60,041 bases of DNA, from NCBI GenBank assembly GCA_903891415.1, contig CAITEH010000078.1:1-60041 (forward strand), given 5' to 3'. The notes beneath the pieces are model-generated. The model was not told where the DNA came from. It worked only from the letters and a program-made list of their open reading frames with translations, and did no database searches. Below are positions 18,813 through 26,271 of this stretch, piece after piece. The position numbers and the translations under genes were made by a program. How positions within the stretch are numbered: position 1 is the stretch's first letter; each line of letters starts with the position of its first letter. The DNA is from Candidatus Firestoneibacteriota bacterium (GTDB lineage Bacteria; Oederibacteriota; D2-FULL-39-29).

Positions 18813-18874
18813 AAAGTATGATTTTTCATACTTTTCATACTTATTATCATACTTTATTCCCTGTTTTCTGTCAA
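18813..18874 (-). promoter_or_regulatory. Promoter and repeated operator of the abrB-tolC-macAB operon
   Basis: On the minus strand TTGACA (18869-18874) and TATGAT (18846-18851) are separated by exactly 17 bases, a strong sigma-70 promoter. Overlapping the -10 and running downstream are three direct copies of AAGTATGA (minus strand; plus-strand TCATACTT at 18847, 18835 and 18826) and one inverted copy at 18813-18821. The inverted copy forms a 9-bp palindrome pair with its neighbour. This looks like an operator for a multimeric regulator, most simply the AbrB-type product itself. Confidence 0.75.
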
Positions 18875-18904
18875 TGGCGGTCTTTATTGGGGCAAGAAGA
18901 AACA

Positions 18905-18930
18905 GCCTCCGCCGGTTTCCCGGCGAAGGC
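18905..18930 (-). terminator. Hairpin terminator after the secreted LTPEQ protein gene
   Basis: An 11-bp GC-rich stem (GCCTTCGCCGG / CCGGCGGAGGC read on the minus strand, one wobble pair) closes a GAAA tetraloop. It is followed on that strand by TGTTTCTTCTT. It lies 14 bases beyond the stop at 18944 and separates the ECF-controlled gene from the abrB promoter. Confidence 0.75.
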
Positions 18931-18943
18931 CTATCCCGGATAG

Positions 18944-19516
18944 TTATTTACTCTTGCAGTTTTCCTCGCAAGTTTTCAATTTATCGCGCAGCTCTCTTAC
19001 CGCCTTAAATATTTTTTCTCTTTCAACATATGCCTTGTACATTTCAGGATTTTCTATTTTCATTTTTTCCAGCTGTTCCGGTGTAAGGTTCATCGGGCCT
19101 CTCGGGCCTTTTTGCCTGGCATTGTCTTTGTTGTCCGGATTTCCGCCTTCTTTTCCCCCGGCATTTTCTCTTTTGGCAGCCGCATCCTTCATTTTAGCTT
19201 CCATCTCTTTTCTATTGGAGTCTCTCTTGGCCATAAGTTCATCATATTTCTTGGGATCCGTCTTTTTCAATTCTTCAAGTTTTGCCTGTTCTTCCTCGCG
19301 GAGTTTTTTCATTTCCTCCACCTTGGCCTTGATCTCATCCACGATACTCTGGCAATCGGGGCAATTCGTCTTTATCTCCATATTTCTCTGCCCGCCCGGC
19401 CGGTCCCCCTGTCTCTGCCCTCCCTCGGGTTTCTGGCCGTCTTCAGCCAGCAGTACTCCGGAAAATATCAAACTGAAACATACCACTCCTCCAGTCAAAA
19501 TCTTCTGCATTTTCAT
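18944..19516 (-). CDS. Secreted coiled-coil protein with LTPEQ motif and cysteine pairs
   Basis: About 190 residues, not a named family. The signal peptide is residues 1-24 (ending VLLAED), then a Gly/Gln/Pro-rich linker. CPDC follows at residues 52-55, then a charged coiled coil (residues 60-125), a Gly/Asn-rich linker, NLTPEQLEKMK and a C-terminal helix ending CEENCKSK. The LTxxQ motif and helical make-up recall Spy/CpxP/ZraP periplasmic proteins; the cysteines could bind metal or form disulfides (inference). The ATG at 19516 has GGAGG upstream, so I reject the longer frame to 19567. It has its own ECF-type promoter. Confidence 0.75.
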   Translation of the reverse strand: MKMQKILTGGVVCFSLIFSGVLLAEDGQKPEGGQRQGDRPGGQRNMEIKTNCPDCQSIVDEIKAKVEEMKKLREEEQAKLEELKKTDPKKYDELMAKRDSNRKEMEAKMKDAAAKRENAGGKEGGNPDNKDNARQKGPRGPMNLTPEQLEKMKIENPEMYKAYVEREKIFKAVRELRDKLKTCEENCKSK

Positions 19517-19599
19517 AGTATTCCTCCCTTTTCCAGCTATTTTTATCCTTTTTGACGGACCGTACAAAAAAACGGTTTATGTCTCTTTTTCTTTAACTA

Positions 19600-19628
19600 T
19601 TAGACCACCCGGCCTGCAGATTCGTTCC
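19600..19628 (-). promoter_or_regulatory. ECF-type promoter of the secreted LTPEQ protein gene
   Basis: On the minus strand GGAAC (19624-19628) is followed after 18 bases by GTCTAA (19600-19605), and the -35 context is TGGAACGA. It is built exactly like the promoter at 21015-21043 and resembles the sigma-E class (GGAACTT / GTCTAA-like). It lies just past the stop of the putative anti-sigma gene and about 75 bases ahead of the start at 19516. Confidence 0.75.
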
Positions 19629-19639
19629 ATTTAACTTCG

Positions 19640-19945
19640 TTACTTTGTATTCATACAGTATTGAATAATTTTACTATCCATTTCACTGGAAATAACCGTA
19701 TTCTCGCCTGAGCCGGAAATTGTTTCGGACAGCACGTAATCAAAACTGCTTTTTAACGAAGGCTTTTGATTAATTTGATAAAACAAGCCCGCACCGGCTA
19801 TGACCGCTATTGAAGCTGCGGCGGAATATATCAGGCGGAGCTTTTTAAGCCTGGACGCTTGTTTGTTCAACACTTTACGGGCTATTTCACTGCTCCATAT
19901 TTTACTGCCGGCCCTTTCCTTGATCATTTCTTCAAATCTGGTCAT
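19640..19945 (-). CDS. Putative anti-sigma factor, single-TM protein
   Basis: 101 residues. It has a basic, helical cytoplasmic part (residues 1-39), one TM (about 39-57, IYSAAASIAVIAGAGLFY) and a 45-residue external tail. There is no zinc-finger motif, so it is not a ZAS-type anti-sigma. Size and topology resemble CnrY-like anti-sigma factors. Its start overlaps the end of the ECF sigma gene by 14 bases, the usual sigma/anti-sigma arrangement. The role is inferred from context and topology. Confidence 0.65.
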   Translation of the reverse strand: MTRFEEMIKERAGSKIWSSEIARKVLNKQASRLKKLRLIYSAAASIAVIAGAGLFYQINQKPSLKSSFDYVLSETISGSGENTVISSEMDSKIIQYCMNTK

Positions 19946-20468
19946 TACCTCCCACCCCCTTTTTATTCATTAAGGCGTAGATCATTTTTCTTCCCCGGTG
20001 CAATCTTGATTTTACGGTCCCCGGGGGAATTAATAATCTAGCCGCTATTTCGACTTCGTTTATTCCGTCATAATGCATCATGATAATAGTTCTGTACTTT
20101 ACCGGCAGCCGGCCGATCTTTTTCATTATTTCATAAAAATCATATTTTTCATTTTCTTCGCCTGCGGGTACGGCCGGCTCATTTCTTAAGAATAACGTAA
20201 AACCTTCTCTTTTTTGTTCTTCTCTTTTTAATTTTCCGTTCATTCTTATGGCTTCATTTTTGGCGATAACATAGAGCCAGGTCCCGAGCTTAGATCTATT
20301 CCGGAATTTTTCATTAACCAAACTTTTATAGGCCCGCAGGTAGGTTTCCTGAACAACATCGTCAACCGCATGCGCGTAATGATCAAACAGGTGCGTTTTA
20401 ACCGCCGACAATACGATCCCTTTTGTTTCTTCAACTATGCGGGCAAATTGTTCTTCGCTTATCTGCAT
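19932..20468 (-). CDS. ECF-type RNA polymerase sigma factor
   Basis: 178 residues. Region 2 (residues 8-75) includes AVDDVVQETYLRAYKSL and SKLGTWLYVIAKNEAIR. Region 4 (about 115-165) has LPVKYRTIIMMHYDGINEVEIAARLLIPPG followed by VKSRLHRGRKM. It lacks region 3, as ECF factors do. The ATG at 20468 overlaps the stop of the upstream lipoprotein gene, so translation is coupled. The two GGAAC-N18-GTCTAA promoters nearby are its likely targets, including its own operon. Confidence 0.9.
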   Translation of the reverse strand: MQISEEQFARIVEETKGIVLSAVKTHLFDHYAHAVDDVVQETYLRAYKSLVNEKFRNRSKLGTWLYVIAKNEAIRMNGKLKREEQKREGFTLFLRNEPAVPAGEENEKYDFYEIMKKIGRLPVKYRTIIMMHYDGINEVEIAARLLIPPGTVKSRLHRGRKMIYALMNKKGVGGNDQI

Positions 20469-20968
20469 TATTTGCGGGGCCCCGGGCCTTCTCCGCGGGG
20501 AGCTCCGTCCTTGCGGTCCCGCCTGAACCCGGGCCGCAGCTCTTTCAGTATCTCTGTAAGCTTTATTCTTTGCGCCGGTGTCAATATCGCGTGAAACTTT
20601 GCCAGTTCGCTTATCATAAACTTCCGCATTTCTTCCCTTCTGGAAACCTGCGCATCCATTAATTTATTAAGCTCCGCTTCATTAAATTTTTCCCCTTCGA
20701 TCTGTTTTTTAAAAGCTTCTTCGAGTTCTTTCATCTCGGCAGGTCCAAGAATTTTTTTATCTTCATTTCTTTTCAATATTTCTTTTTTAATCACCGCGGT
20801 AACCTCTTTCTGTTTTTCCGTAAGATCAAGCGATGCGGATATTTTATCTATCATTTGCCCGAGTTTTTCCTCAAATCTTTCCGGCTTTTTCCTGGTACAG
20901 CCAAAAATACCCGCCCAAGATATTGCAACTGCTAAGACCAAGCAAACTACTCCGGTTTTTTTACCCAT
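20468..20968 (-). CDS. Spy/CpxP/CnrX-like periplasmic lipoprotein, putative stress sensor
   Basis: 166 residues. A lipoprotein signal peptide ends at Cys24 (lipobox IFGC). The mature part is highly helical with two LTxxQ motifs (LDLTEKQKEV near residue 48 and ILTPAQRIKL near 130), the hallmark of Spy/CpxP/ZraP/CnrX proteins. The tail is Arg/Gly/Pro-rich. AAGGAGAAG precedes the ATG. As first gene of a lipoprotein-sigma-TM operon it most resembles CnrX, the sensor in CnrYXH signalling; a chaperone role like Spy is the alternative. The signal sensed (metal or misfolded protein) cannot be read from the sequence. Confidence 0.8.
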   Translation of the reverse strand: MGKKTGVVCLVLAVAISWAGIFGCTRKKPERFEEKLGQMIDKISASLDLTEKQKEVTAVIKKEILKRNEDKKILGPAEMKELEEAFKKQIEGEKFNEAELNKLMDAQVSRREEMRKFMISELAKFHAILTPAQRIKLTEILKELRPGFRRDRKDGAPRGEGPGPRK

Positions 20969-21014
20969 ATCTTCTCCTTGATAAAATTATTCTTCTGCCT
21001 GCCCTGACTACCTG

Positions 21015-21043
21015 TTAGACCCTTTCTGCCGTTTAAAAGTTCC
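21015..21043 (-). promoter_or_regulatory. ECF-type promoter of the lipoprotein-sigma operon
   Basis: On the minus strand GGAACTT (21037-21043) and GTCTAA (21015-21020) are 16 bases apart, matching the sigma-E-class consensus closely. The predicted start is about 40 bases ahead of the lipoprotein ATG. Its identical geometry to the promoter at 19600-19628 supports autoregulation by the ECF factor of this operon. Confidence 0.8.
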
Positions 21044-21064
21044 ATTTCCCCGGATTTTTTACCT

Positions 21065-21295
21065 TTACGGGCCTTTATGGATTTTCAGGGGAACCGGATC
21101 CGCTCCGCCTTTATGGAACGGATGGCATTTACATATCCTTTTTACCGCCAGCCAGCCCCCTCTGAAAACGCCAAAACGGTTCAGCGCTTCCACGGCATAT
21201 TCGGAACAGGACGGGGTAAACCGGCAGGACGGAGGCAAATATATAGAGATGCCCTTTTTATAGCAACGAATTAAAAAGATCAGAAAGGTTTTCAT
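21065..21295 (-). CDS. yidD: YidD membrane protein insertion efficiency factor
   Basis: 76 residues. It is a small membrane-associated protein that aids YidC-dependent insertion. Family signatures are [10 protein letters not shown] near the start, [15 protein letters not shown] with its conserved cysteines, and [13 protein letters not shown]. It starts 4 bases after rnpA ends, within the rpmH-rnpA-yidD operon. Confidence 0.95.
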   Translation of the reverse strand: MKTFLIFLIRCYKKGISIYLPPSCRFTPSCSEYAVEALNRFGVFRGGWLAVKRICKCHPFHKGGADPVPLKIHKGP

Positions 21296-21299
21296 TTTT

Positions 21300-21620
21300 T
21301 TATAAAAGGCCGTTTTCTTTTAAGATCCGCCCGACAATGAGCTTTACTTCTTCCCCGGTTTTTAAAAGTATTTTTTTTGAAGTGATGAGCGCGCAGGTTT
21401 TTTTTACCGGTAACTGCTGGCGGAAGGACCGCACTGCTGTTCTTACTTTTCTTCTTATTGCGTTTCTTTGGTGGGCTTTTTTGGCTCCTGCGGGAATAAC
21501 GGCGAACCTGAAAGGGCCGCCGTCACTCTCTCCTATTATCAAAGAAAACTCTGCTCCTCTTATTCTCCTGCCTGTATCAAATAACACCTTTACTTCGATA
21601 GTCTTTAGCGAATCTATCAT
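21300..21620 (-). CDS. rnpA: Ribonuclease P protein component
   Basis: 106 residues. It is the protein cofactor of RNase P in tRNA 5'-end maturation. The sequence is basic, with the RNR-like motif [17 protein letters not shown] near residue 50. It overlaps the end of rpmH by 4 bases (ATGA) and is followed by yidD. Confidence 0.94.
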   Translation of the reverse strand: MIDSLKTIEVKVLFDTGRRIRGAEFSLIIGESDGGPFRFAVIPAGAKKAHQRNAIRRKVRTAVRSFRQQLPVKKTCALITSKKILLKTGEEVKLIVGRILKENGLL

Positions 21621-21757
21621 TTATTAATTAAGGCTTTTCTACCTTTTGCTCTGCGCCTGGAAAGTAATTTTCTCCCGCCAACTCTTCTCATTTTCTTTAA
21701 AAAACCGTGTGTTCTTTTTCTCTTTCTGTTGTGCGGCTGCAATGTCCGTTTAACCAT
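21617..21757 (-). CDS. rpmH: 50S ribosomal protein L34
   Basis: 46 residues, very basic. It begins [20 protein letters not shown] and ends [13 protein letters not shown], the standard L34 pattern. A GGAGGT ribosome site lies about 8 bases before the ATG at 21757. It is the first gene of the minus-strand operon and is transcribed from a strong promoter at 21800-21828, divergent from dnaA. Confidence 0.96.
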   Translation of the reverse strand: MVKRTLQPHNRKRKRTHGFLKKMRRVGGRKLLSRRRAKGRKALINK

Positions 21758-21799
21758 TTAAAGTGACCTCCATGTAATATTTTCTTTCCTCGTTTTCTA

Positions 21800-21828
21800 A
21801 ATATATCACAGCCCTGCCTCTTTGTCAA
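21800..21828 (-). promoter_or_regulatory. Promoter of the rpmH-rnpA-yidD operon
   Basis: On the minus strand TTGACA (21823-21828) and TATATT (21800-21805) are 17 bases apart. The predicted start is about 35 bases ahead of the rpmH ATG. Confidence 0.8.
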
Positions 21829-21889
21829 ACCTTATGCAGGGCGGGAATTTTTTCGGCAACAAATTTATAAATTCCAATTAAGATATCTC

Positions 21890-21918
21890 TTGACATTTTT
21901 CTAAGACTGGTATATGAT
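21890..21918 (+). promoter_or_regulatory. Promoter of dnaA
   Basis: TTGACA (21890-21895) and TATGAT (21913-21918) with a 17-base spacer. The predicted start near 21925 leaves a 300-base leader before dnaA that contains a strong hairpin and three DnaA boxes, so autorepression by DnaA is plausible. Confidence 0.8.
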
Positions 21919-21978
21919 TTACTTCTCTTGCAACTTATTTTTTTCTGTGTTCAAAACATATTTTTTAAGAGAAATATA

Positions 21979-22003
21979 AAAGACAGGCCTCGAGCCTGTC
22001 TTT
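21979..22003 (+). terminator. Hairpin in the dnaA leader, possible attenuator
   Basis: A perfect 10-bp stem (AAAGACAGGC / GCCTGTCTTT) with a 5-base loop, flanked by A-rich and T-rich sequence. It lies about 55 bases after the predicted dnaA transcription start. It could act as an attenuator, a bidirectional terminator shielding the two divergent operons, or a cruciform at the origin. Confidence 0.5.
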
Positions 22004-22034
22004 GTATTTAGGGGAAAGTCCACCACAATAGGTT

Positions 22035-22135
22035 GTGGATAACTTTTACAAATAATACCACTAATTGTACCTGTGGATAACTTTTTAAATGCTTTGATAA
22101 TAACACGTTTTAATGATATTAACATTGTGGATAAA
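22035..22135. promoter_or_regulatory. oriC: DnaA-box cluster upstream of dnaA (oriC part 1)
   Basis: Three perfect DnaA boxes, all read as TGTGGATAA on the plus strand, lie at 22035-22043, 22073-22081 and 22127-22135. The flanks are AT-rich. This is the upstream half of a probable bipartite origin and also lies in the dnaA leader. Confidence 0.88.
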
Positions 22136-22223
22136 TATGTTGATAATTCTAAAATAACTGCAATACCTACGTATTTATAAGTAAAATATGATAAATGTAT
22201 TATTATATAAGGGGAAATAGAAC

Positions 22224-23576
22224 GTGATAAATGTTTCATTATGGAACACAGTGCTTGAAATCATTAAAACAAAGACAACTAAACAGGCTTATGATACGTG
22301 GTTTAGCATAATTAAGCCGTTAACTTATGACTCAAGTACCTCCGTTTTAACCATTGAAGTACCTAATAAGTTTTCAAAAGATTGGATAGAAAAGTCGCAC
22401 AAAGCATTAATATTGGAAAGTATCAAAATGATCGAAAATAAAGACGTGGCTATTAATATAGTTGTTTCTGAAACAAAACAGGAACCCGTCCTTCTTGAAA
22501 CAGGAAATACTCTTCCCGCGCGGGAAAAAAAATTTACCGCCAGCACCATAAACGGTTTGCCGCTGGATCCAAAACTTATTTTTGATAACTTTATAGTAGG
22601 GGATTCTAACAGATTTGCGCACGGGGCCTGTGTTGCTGTTTCTGAAGCACCGGCAAAATCCTATAATCCGGTCTTTATCTACGGAGGGGTGGGGCTGGGG
22701 AAAACCCACCTGCTTCATGCCATAGGCAATGCGATAAGAAATTCCGATCCTTCTCTTAAGATCGCCTACCTTACCTCCGAACAATTTTTAAATGAAATGG
22801 TTGCGGCAATAACCAGCGGGAAAATAAATGACTTCCGGAATAAATTCCGTTATGTAGATCTTCTCATGATAGATGATATCCAGTTTTTGCAGGGAAAAGA
22901 GGCGATGCAGGAAGAATTTTTCCATACCTTCAACGTCCTTTATTCGGCCAACAGGCAAATACTTGCAACTTCAGATTCAAAACCTCAGGAATTAAAAATA
23001 GAGGAAAGATTAAAATCAAGATTTGAGATGGGGCTTATTGCCGATATCGGATCACCGAGCATAGAGCTTCGCGTTGCTATTTTAAAAAAGAAGGCGGAGA
23101 TAGAAAAAGTTTATCTCTCCGATGAAATCTGCCTGTATATTTCAAATATGGAGCAGCATGACATTAGAAAACTCGGCGGTTATTTTACTAAAGTTATAGC
23201 TTTTTCTTCCATCACAAAAGCAAAAATAACTTTGGACCTGGTTAAAGAATGCTTAAAAGATGTGACACCTGCCGCTCTGGAAAGAAAGATAACTATCGAA
23301 GATATAAAAGAAGCCGTAGTAAAATATTATAAATTGAAACCTTCGGACATGGTCACTAAAAAACGCACCCAGCCGGCGGCCTTCGCGAGACAGGTGGCAA
23401 TGTATCTGACACGCGAACTTACGGACATGTCGCTTCCTGAGATCGGCCAGAATTTCGGCGGGCGTGATCATTCTACGGTTATTCACGCCTATGACACTAT
23501 TGCCGCGAAGATCCAGACCGATCTCGTTTTAAGCCAGGAATTAAAAGAAATACAGGAACTCGCAAAACAAATATGA
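22224..23576 (+). CDS. dnaA: Chromosomal replication initiator DnaA
   Basis: 450 residues. It binds DnaA boxes, oligomerises with ATP and opens the origin. Domain I is at residues 1-80 (WNTVLEIIKTKTTKQAYDTWF) with a short linker. AAA+ domain III has Walker A GGVGLGKTH near residue 154 and Walker B LLMIDDIQFL near 215. Domain IV ends with the box-binding signature GRDHSTVIHAYD near 412. It starts with GTG at 22224 after AAGGGGAAA. It is flanked on both sides by DnaA-box clusters and followed by dnaN. Confidence 0.97.
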   Translation: MINVSLWNTVLEIIKTKTTKQAYDTWFSIIKPLTYDSSTSVLTIEVPNKFSKDWIEKSHKALILESIKMIENKDVAINIVVSETKQEPVLLETGNTLPAREKKFTASTINGLPLDPKLIFDNFIVGDSNRFAHGACVAVSEAPAKSYNPVFIYGGVGLGKTHLLHAIGNAIRNSDPSLKIAYLTSEQFLNEMVAAITSGKINDFRNKFRYVDLLMIDDIQFLQGKEAMQEEFFHTFNVLYSANRQILATSDSKPQELKIEERLKSRFEMGLIADIGSPSIELRVAILKKKAEIEKVYLSDEICLYISNMEQHDIRKLGGYFTKVIAFSSITKAKITLDLVKECLKDVTPAALERKITIEDIKEAVVKYYKLKPSDMVTKKRTQPAAFARQVAMYLTRELTDMSLPEIGQNFGGRDHSTVIHAYDTIAAKIQTDLVLSQELKEIQELAKQI

Positions 23577-23669
23577 ACTGAACCCTGCTTTACGTTTTTG
23601 TTCGGGCCAATCTTCCTTCATTCTCCTGAGCTTAAATATATTTATTTACAGCCGGAAAAGAATAAACAT

Positions 23670-23757
23670 TTACCCACATTCTGTTCATATTATTGGTTGA
23701 TAACTTATCCACAGATGAATTACGCGGAGTTATCCACATGATCCACACTCGTCCACA
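23670..23757. promoter_or_regulatory. oriC: DnaA-box cluster between dnaA and dnaN (oriC part 2)
   Basis: Two perfect TTATCCACA boxes lie at 23705-23713 and 23730-23738. One-mismatch boxes are at 23670-23678 (TTACCCACA) and 23739-23747 (TGATCCACA), and a two-mismatch box is at 23749-23757. All point the same way, opposite to the boxes upstream of dnaA. The cluster leads into the trio repeat and AT-rich tract downstream. Confidence 0.9.
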
Positions 23758-23820
23758 TTTTAATTAACATAATTACCAACAGGTGTTTTACTGTTTTAAT
23801 AACAACTTTAAGACCTATTC

Positions 23821-23880
23821 ACATATCCACTGCCTCTACTACTACTGCTACTATCTTTATAAGGTATAACTAAATATATA
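23821..23880 (+). promoter_or_regulatory. oriC: Origin unwinding element with DnaA-trio-like repeat
   Basis: A degenerate box (CATATCCAC, 23822-23830) is followed by a short spacer and then CTA CTA CTA CTG CTA CTA (23836-23853). On the complementary strand this reads 3'-GAT-5' triplets, the DnaA-trio motif described in Bacillus subtilis, on which DnaA assembles on single-stranded DNA. It is followed by TATCTTTATAAGG and an A/T-rich tract with TAAATATATATAG. This order (box, trio, AT-rich tract) marks the likely strand-opening site. The 475-base dnaA-dnaN gap holds nothing else I can identify except the dnaN promoter. Confidence 0.8.
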
Positions 23881-23978
23881 TAGTGAAACATTTCTGTGTC
23901 TATTTATTTATATTTTCAACTATATTTTGTAATACTTTCAAAAATATTTACTATTAAAAGAAGCAGTTAATCTTAATA

Positions 23979-24007
23979 TTGTAATATGAATTGTATTTAT
24001 GTATAAT
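23979..24007 (+). promoter_or_regulatory. Promoter of dnaN
   Basis: TTGTAA (23979-23984) and TATAAT (24002-24007) with a 17-base spacer, 45 bases ahead of the dnaN ATG. Confidence 0.6.
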
Positions 24008-24051
24008 TAAACCATCTTAGATAATAGAAAAAGAAATGGGGGGATTGAAGA

Positions 24052-25155
24052 ATGAAAATATCATGCAAAAAAAATGAGCTGCTTGATAATTTGCAGAAAA
24101 TTGAAGGCGCTGTCGGTGTTAAAACAACTCTTCCTGTCTTAAATAACTTTCTTATTGAAACCATAGAAAATAAACTTCATTTAACAGCTACCGATCTTGA
24201 ATTAACAATAAAGTGTTCTGTTTCAGAAAATATAAATATTATTGACGGCGGAGCTATAACCATACCGGCAAAGAAATTTATTGATATCGTGCGAGAGCTG
24301 CCGGATTCGGATATTACAATAGATGTGAATGAAAAAAATAATATTACCGTTAAATGCGAAAAGATCATTTATAAAATAATGGGTCTACCTAAATCTGAAT
24401 ATCCGCCGCTGCTTGAGCAAAAAAAGGAAACAGTGAATTTCAAAGTTAATAAAGCTTTACTTAAAGAAATGATCAAGAAAACTATTTTTGCGGTATCCCT
24501 GGATGATACCAGAAAAATTCTTACCGGCGTTCTTTTGGTCGTGGAAAATAACGAAATGAAAATGGTGGGAACCGACGGGCACCGCCTGGCTTTTATTAAA
24601 AGCGCGGTAGGTAAAACAGAAAATACTAAAATAATTATTCCTACAAAAGTTTTAAATGAACTGCAAAAATTTCTGAAAGAAGATGAAGATAACGTCGAAG
24701 TGCTTGTTTATGAAAATCAGATAACTTTCAAGTTTGACAATCTGGTAATTACCTCGCGGCTTATTGACGGCCAGTATCCGAGCTATGAACAGATAATTAA
24801 CCGGATCTTTGATAAAAAAGTTAAAGTTAATACGGAAATTCTTACCAAGGCCGTGAAGAGGGTTTCGCTTTTGGCCATCGATAAAGCCAGCGCCATAAAG
24901 ATCAAGGCCTCGGAAGGAAAACTTCTGATAAATGCCACCACCGCGGATGTGGGCGAAGCGGAAGAAGAAGTAGCGGCGGATTATAAAGGCGAAGAGATGA
25001 CCATCGCGTTCAACGCGAAGTATGTCGCCGATGTTTTGAAAGTTGTCGGTACCGAAGAGGTGGAGATCCAGCTTAGAGACACAATGTCTGCAGGCCTGGT
25101 AAGGGCTCCGGGCGCGGAAAACTACCTTTATATAATAATGCCTGTCCGGATCTGA
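24052..25155 (+). CDS. dnaN: DNA polymerase III beta subunit (sliding clamp)
   Basis: 367 residues. It is the ring-shaped processivity clamp. The three-domain clamp pattern is clear: LLDNLQKIEGAVGVKTTLPVLNN and LTATDLEL in domain 1, MVGTDGHRLAF in domain 2, ISRLIDGQYPSYEQII-like sequence (here ITSRLIDGQYPSYEQI) leading into domain 3, and the C-terminal YLYIIMPVRI. GGGGG precedes the ATG by eight bases. recF starts 9 bases downstream. Confidence 0.97.
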   Translation: MKISCKKNELLDNLQKIEGAVGVKTTLPVLNNFLIETIENKLHLTATDLELTIKCSVSENINIIDGGAITIPAKKFIDIVRELPDSDITIDVNEKNNITVKCEKIIYKIMGLPKSEYPPLLEQKKETVNFKVNKALLKEMIKKTIFAVSLDDTRKILTGVLLVVENNEMKMVGTDGHRLAFIKSAVGKTENTKIIIPTKVLNELQKFLKEDEDNVEVLVYENQITFKFDNLVITSRLIDGQYPSYEQIINRIFDKKVKVNTEILTKAVKRVSLLAIDKASAIKIKASEGKLLINATTADVGEAEEEVAADYKGEEMTIAFNAKYVADVLKVVGTEEVEIQLRDTMSAGLVRAPGAENYLYIIMPVRI

Positions 25156-25164
25156 TACCTCTCC

Positions 25165-26271
25165 ATGGAGATCCGGTCAATAAGCGTCAAGAACTTCAGG
25201 AACATCAAAGACGCGGAAATTAACGGGTTAAAAAGGGTTAACCTTATAACCGGCGGAAATGCCCAGGGCAAGACCAACTTTCTCGAAGGTATATTCTACT
25301 TATCCACACTTTCCTCAAACCGCATGAAAACCTTGAACGATCTTATCGCGATAGATGAGGAATATTTTTCTCTTAGATGCAGGATTGAAAAAAACGGCCT
25401 CTTCAAAACACTCGAAGCCTTTTACGGCCTGGGAAAAGATACCCTGGTGCGGGTGAATGAAAATCCGGTCTCTAAGAAGAATGAGTATATCGGAGAATTG
25501 CAGATAGTTAAATTTTCTCCCGAGGATATAGATCTAATAAAAAGATCACCCGTGGAAAGAAGACGGAATCTCAATATCCTTATTTCCCAGATAAGCCGGC
25601 CATATTTAAGCGACCTGTCAAGATATCATCAGGTTTTATCTCAGAAAAACAAACTTCTTTTTCAGATCAATGAAGGCAGGGCCGACAAAAAAATGCTGCC
25701 GGTTTGGAACACCCAGCTTGTAGAGACAGGCACCCGGATAGTAAAGGCAAGACTGGAAGCGCTCGAGGACCTGAAAGGGCGCCTAAAAGGCCTGCAGGCA
25801 AAAATATCCGGCGGCAGGGAAAATGTGGAAATTTCCTATAAATGTTCTTTTGAAACGGCCGGAGATGCGGCAAAAAATTTTGAAGAAAAAATAAACGTTA
25901 TGCAGGAAAAAGAAATAATACGCAGGGCTTCCCTGGTCGGGCCCCACCGGGACGATGTCATCTTTATGCTGAATGGCCGGGATGCAAAATATTTTTCCTC
26001 GGAAGGCCAGCAGAGATCCATAATAATTAATCTGAAGCTTGCGGAATATATGCTTATGAAAGAAAGGACGGGGGAAGAACCCGTGGTCCTTATTGATGAT
26101 ATATTTTTCGACCTGGATGAAAATAGAAGGACGGCGATCCTTTCTGTTTTTAACGGTATGGCGCAGGTTTTTTTGGCCGGCACCGAAGATAAGAACTTCA
26201 CAAAATATTTTTCAGATTATGTTTTGCTCAAAATTGAGGAAGGAAAGGTGATAGTGGATGGCAAGAATTAA
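25165..26271 (+). CDS. recF: DNA replication and repair protein RecF
   Basis: 368 residues. It is an SMC-like ATPase that helps load RecA at gaps. It starts MEIRSISVKNFRNIKDAEI with Walker A GGNAQGKTNFLEG near residue 31. YFSSEGQQRSIIINLKL is the signature motif and VLIDDIFFDLDENRR is Walker B. It is in the standard dnaA-dnaN-recF-gyrB order, and its end overlaps the DUF721 gene by 14 bases. Confidence 0.96.
   Translation: MEIRSISVKNFRNIKDAEINGLKRVNLITGGNAQGKTNFLEGIFYLSTLSSNRMKTLNDLIAIDEEYFSLRCRIEKNGLFKTLEAFYGLGKDTLVRVNENPVSKKNEYIGELQIVKFSPEDIDLIKRSPVERRRNLNILISQISRPYLSDLSRYHQVLSQKNKLLFQINEGRADKKMLPVWNTQLVETGTRIVKARLEALEDLKGRLKGLQAKISGGRENVEISYKCSFETAGDAAKNFEEKINVMQEKEIIRRASLVGPHRDDVIFMLNGRDAKYFSSEGQQRSIIINLKLAEYMLMKERTGEEPVVLIDDIFFDLDENRRTAILSVFNGMAQVFLAGTEDKNFTKYFSDYVLLKIEEGKVIVDGKN

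Noticed and set aside
22231-22247. parS-like TGTTTCA-TTAT-GGAACA at the start of dnaA
   Set aside because: The central CGT is replaced by four bases, so symmetry and core CACGTG are lost; it is explained by coding sequence.
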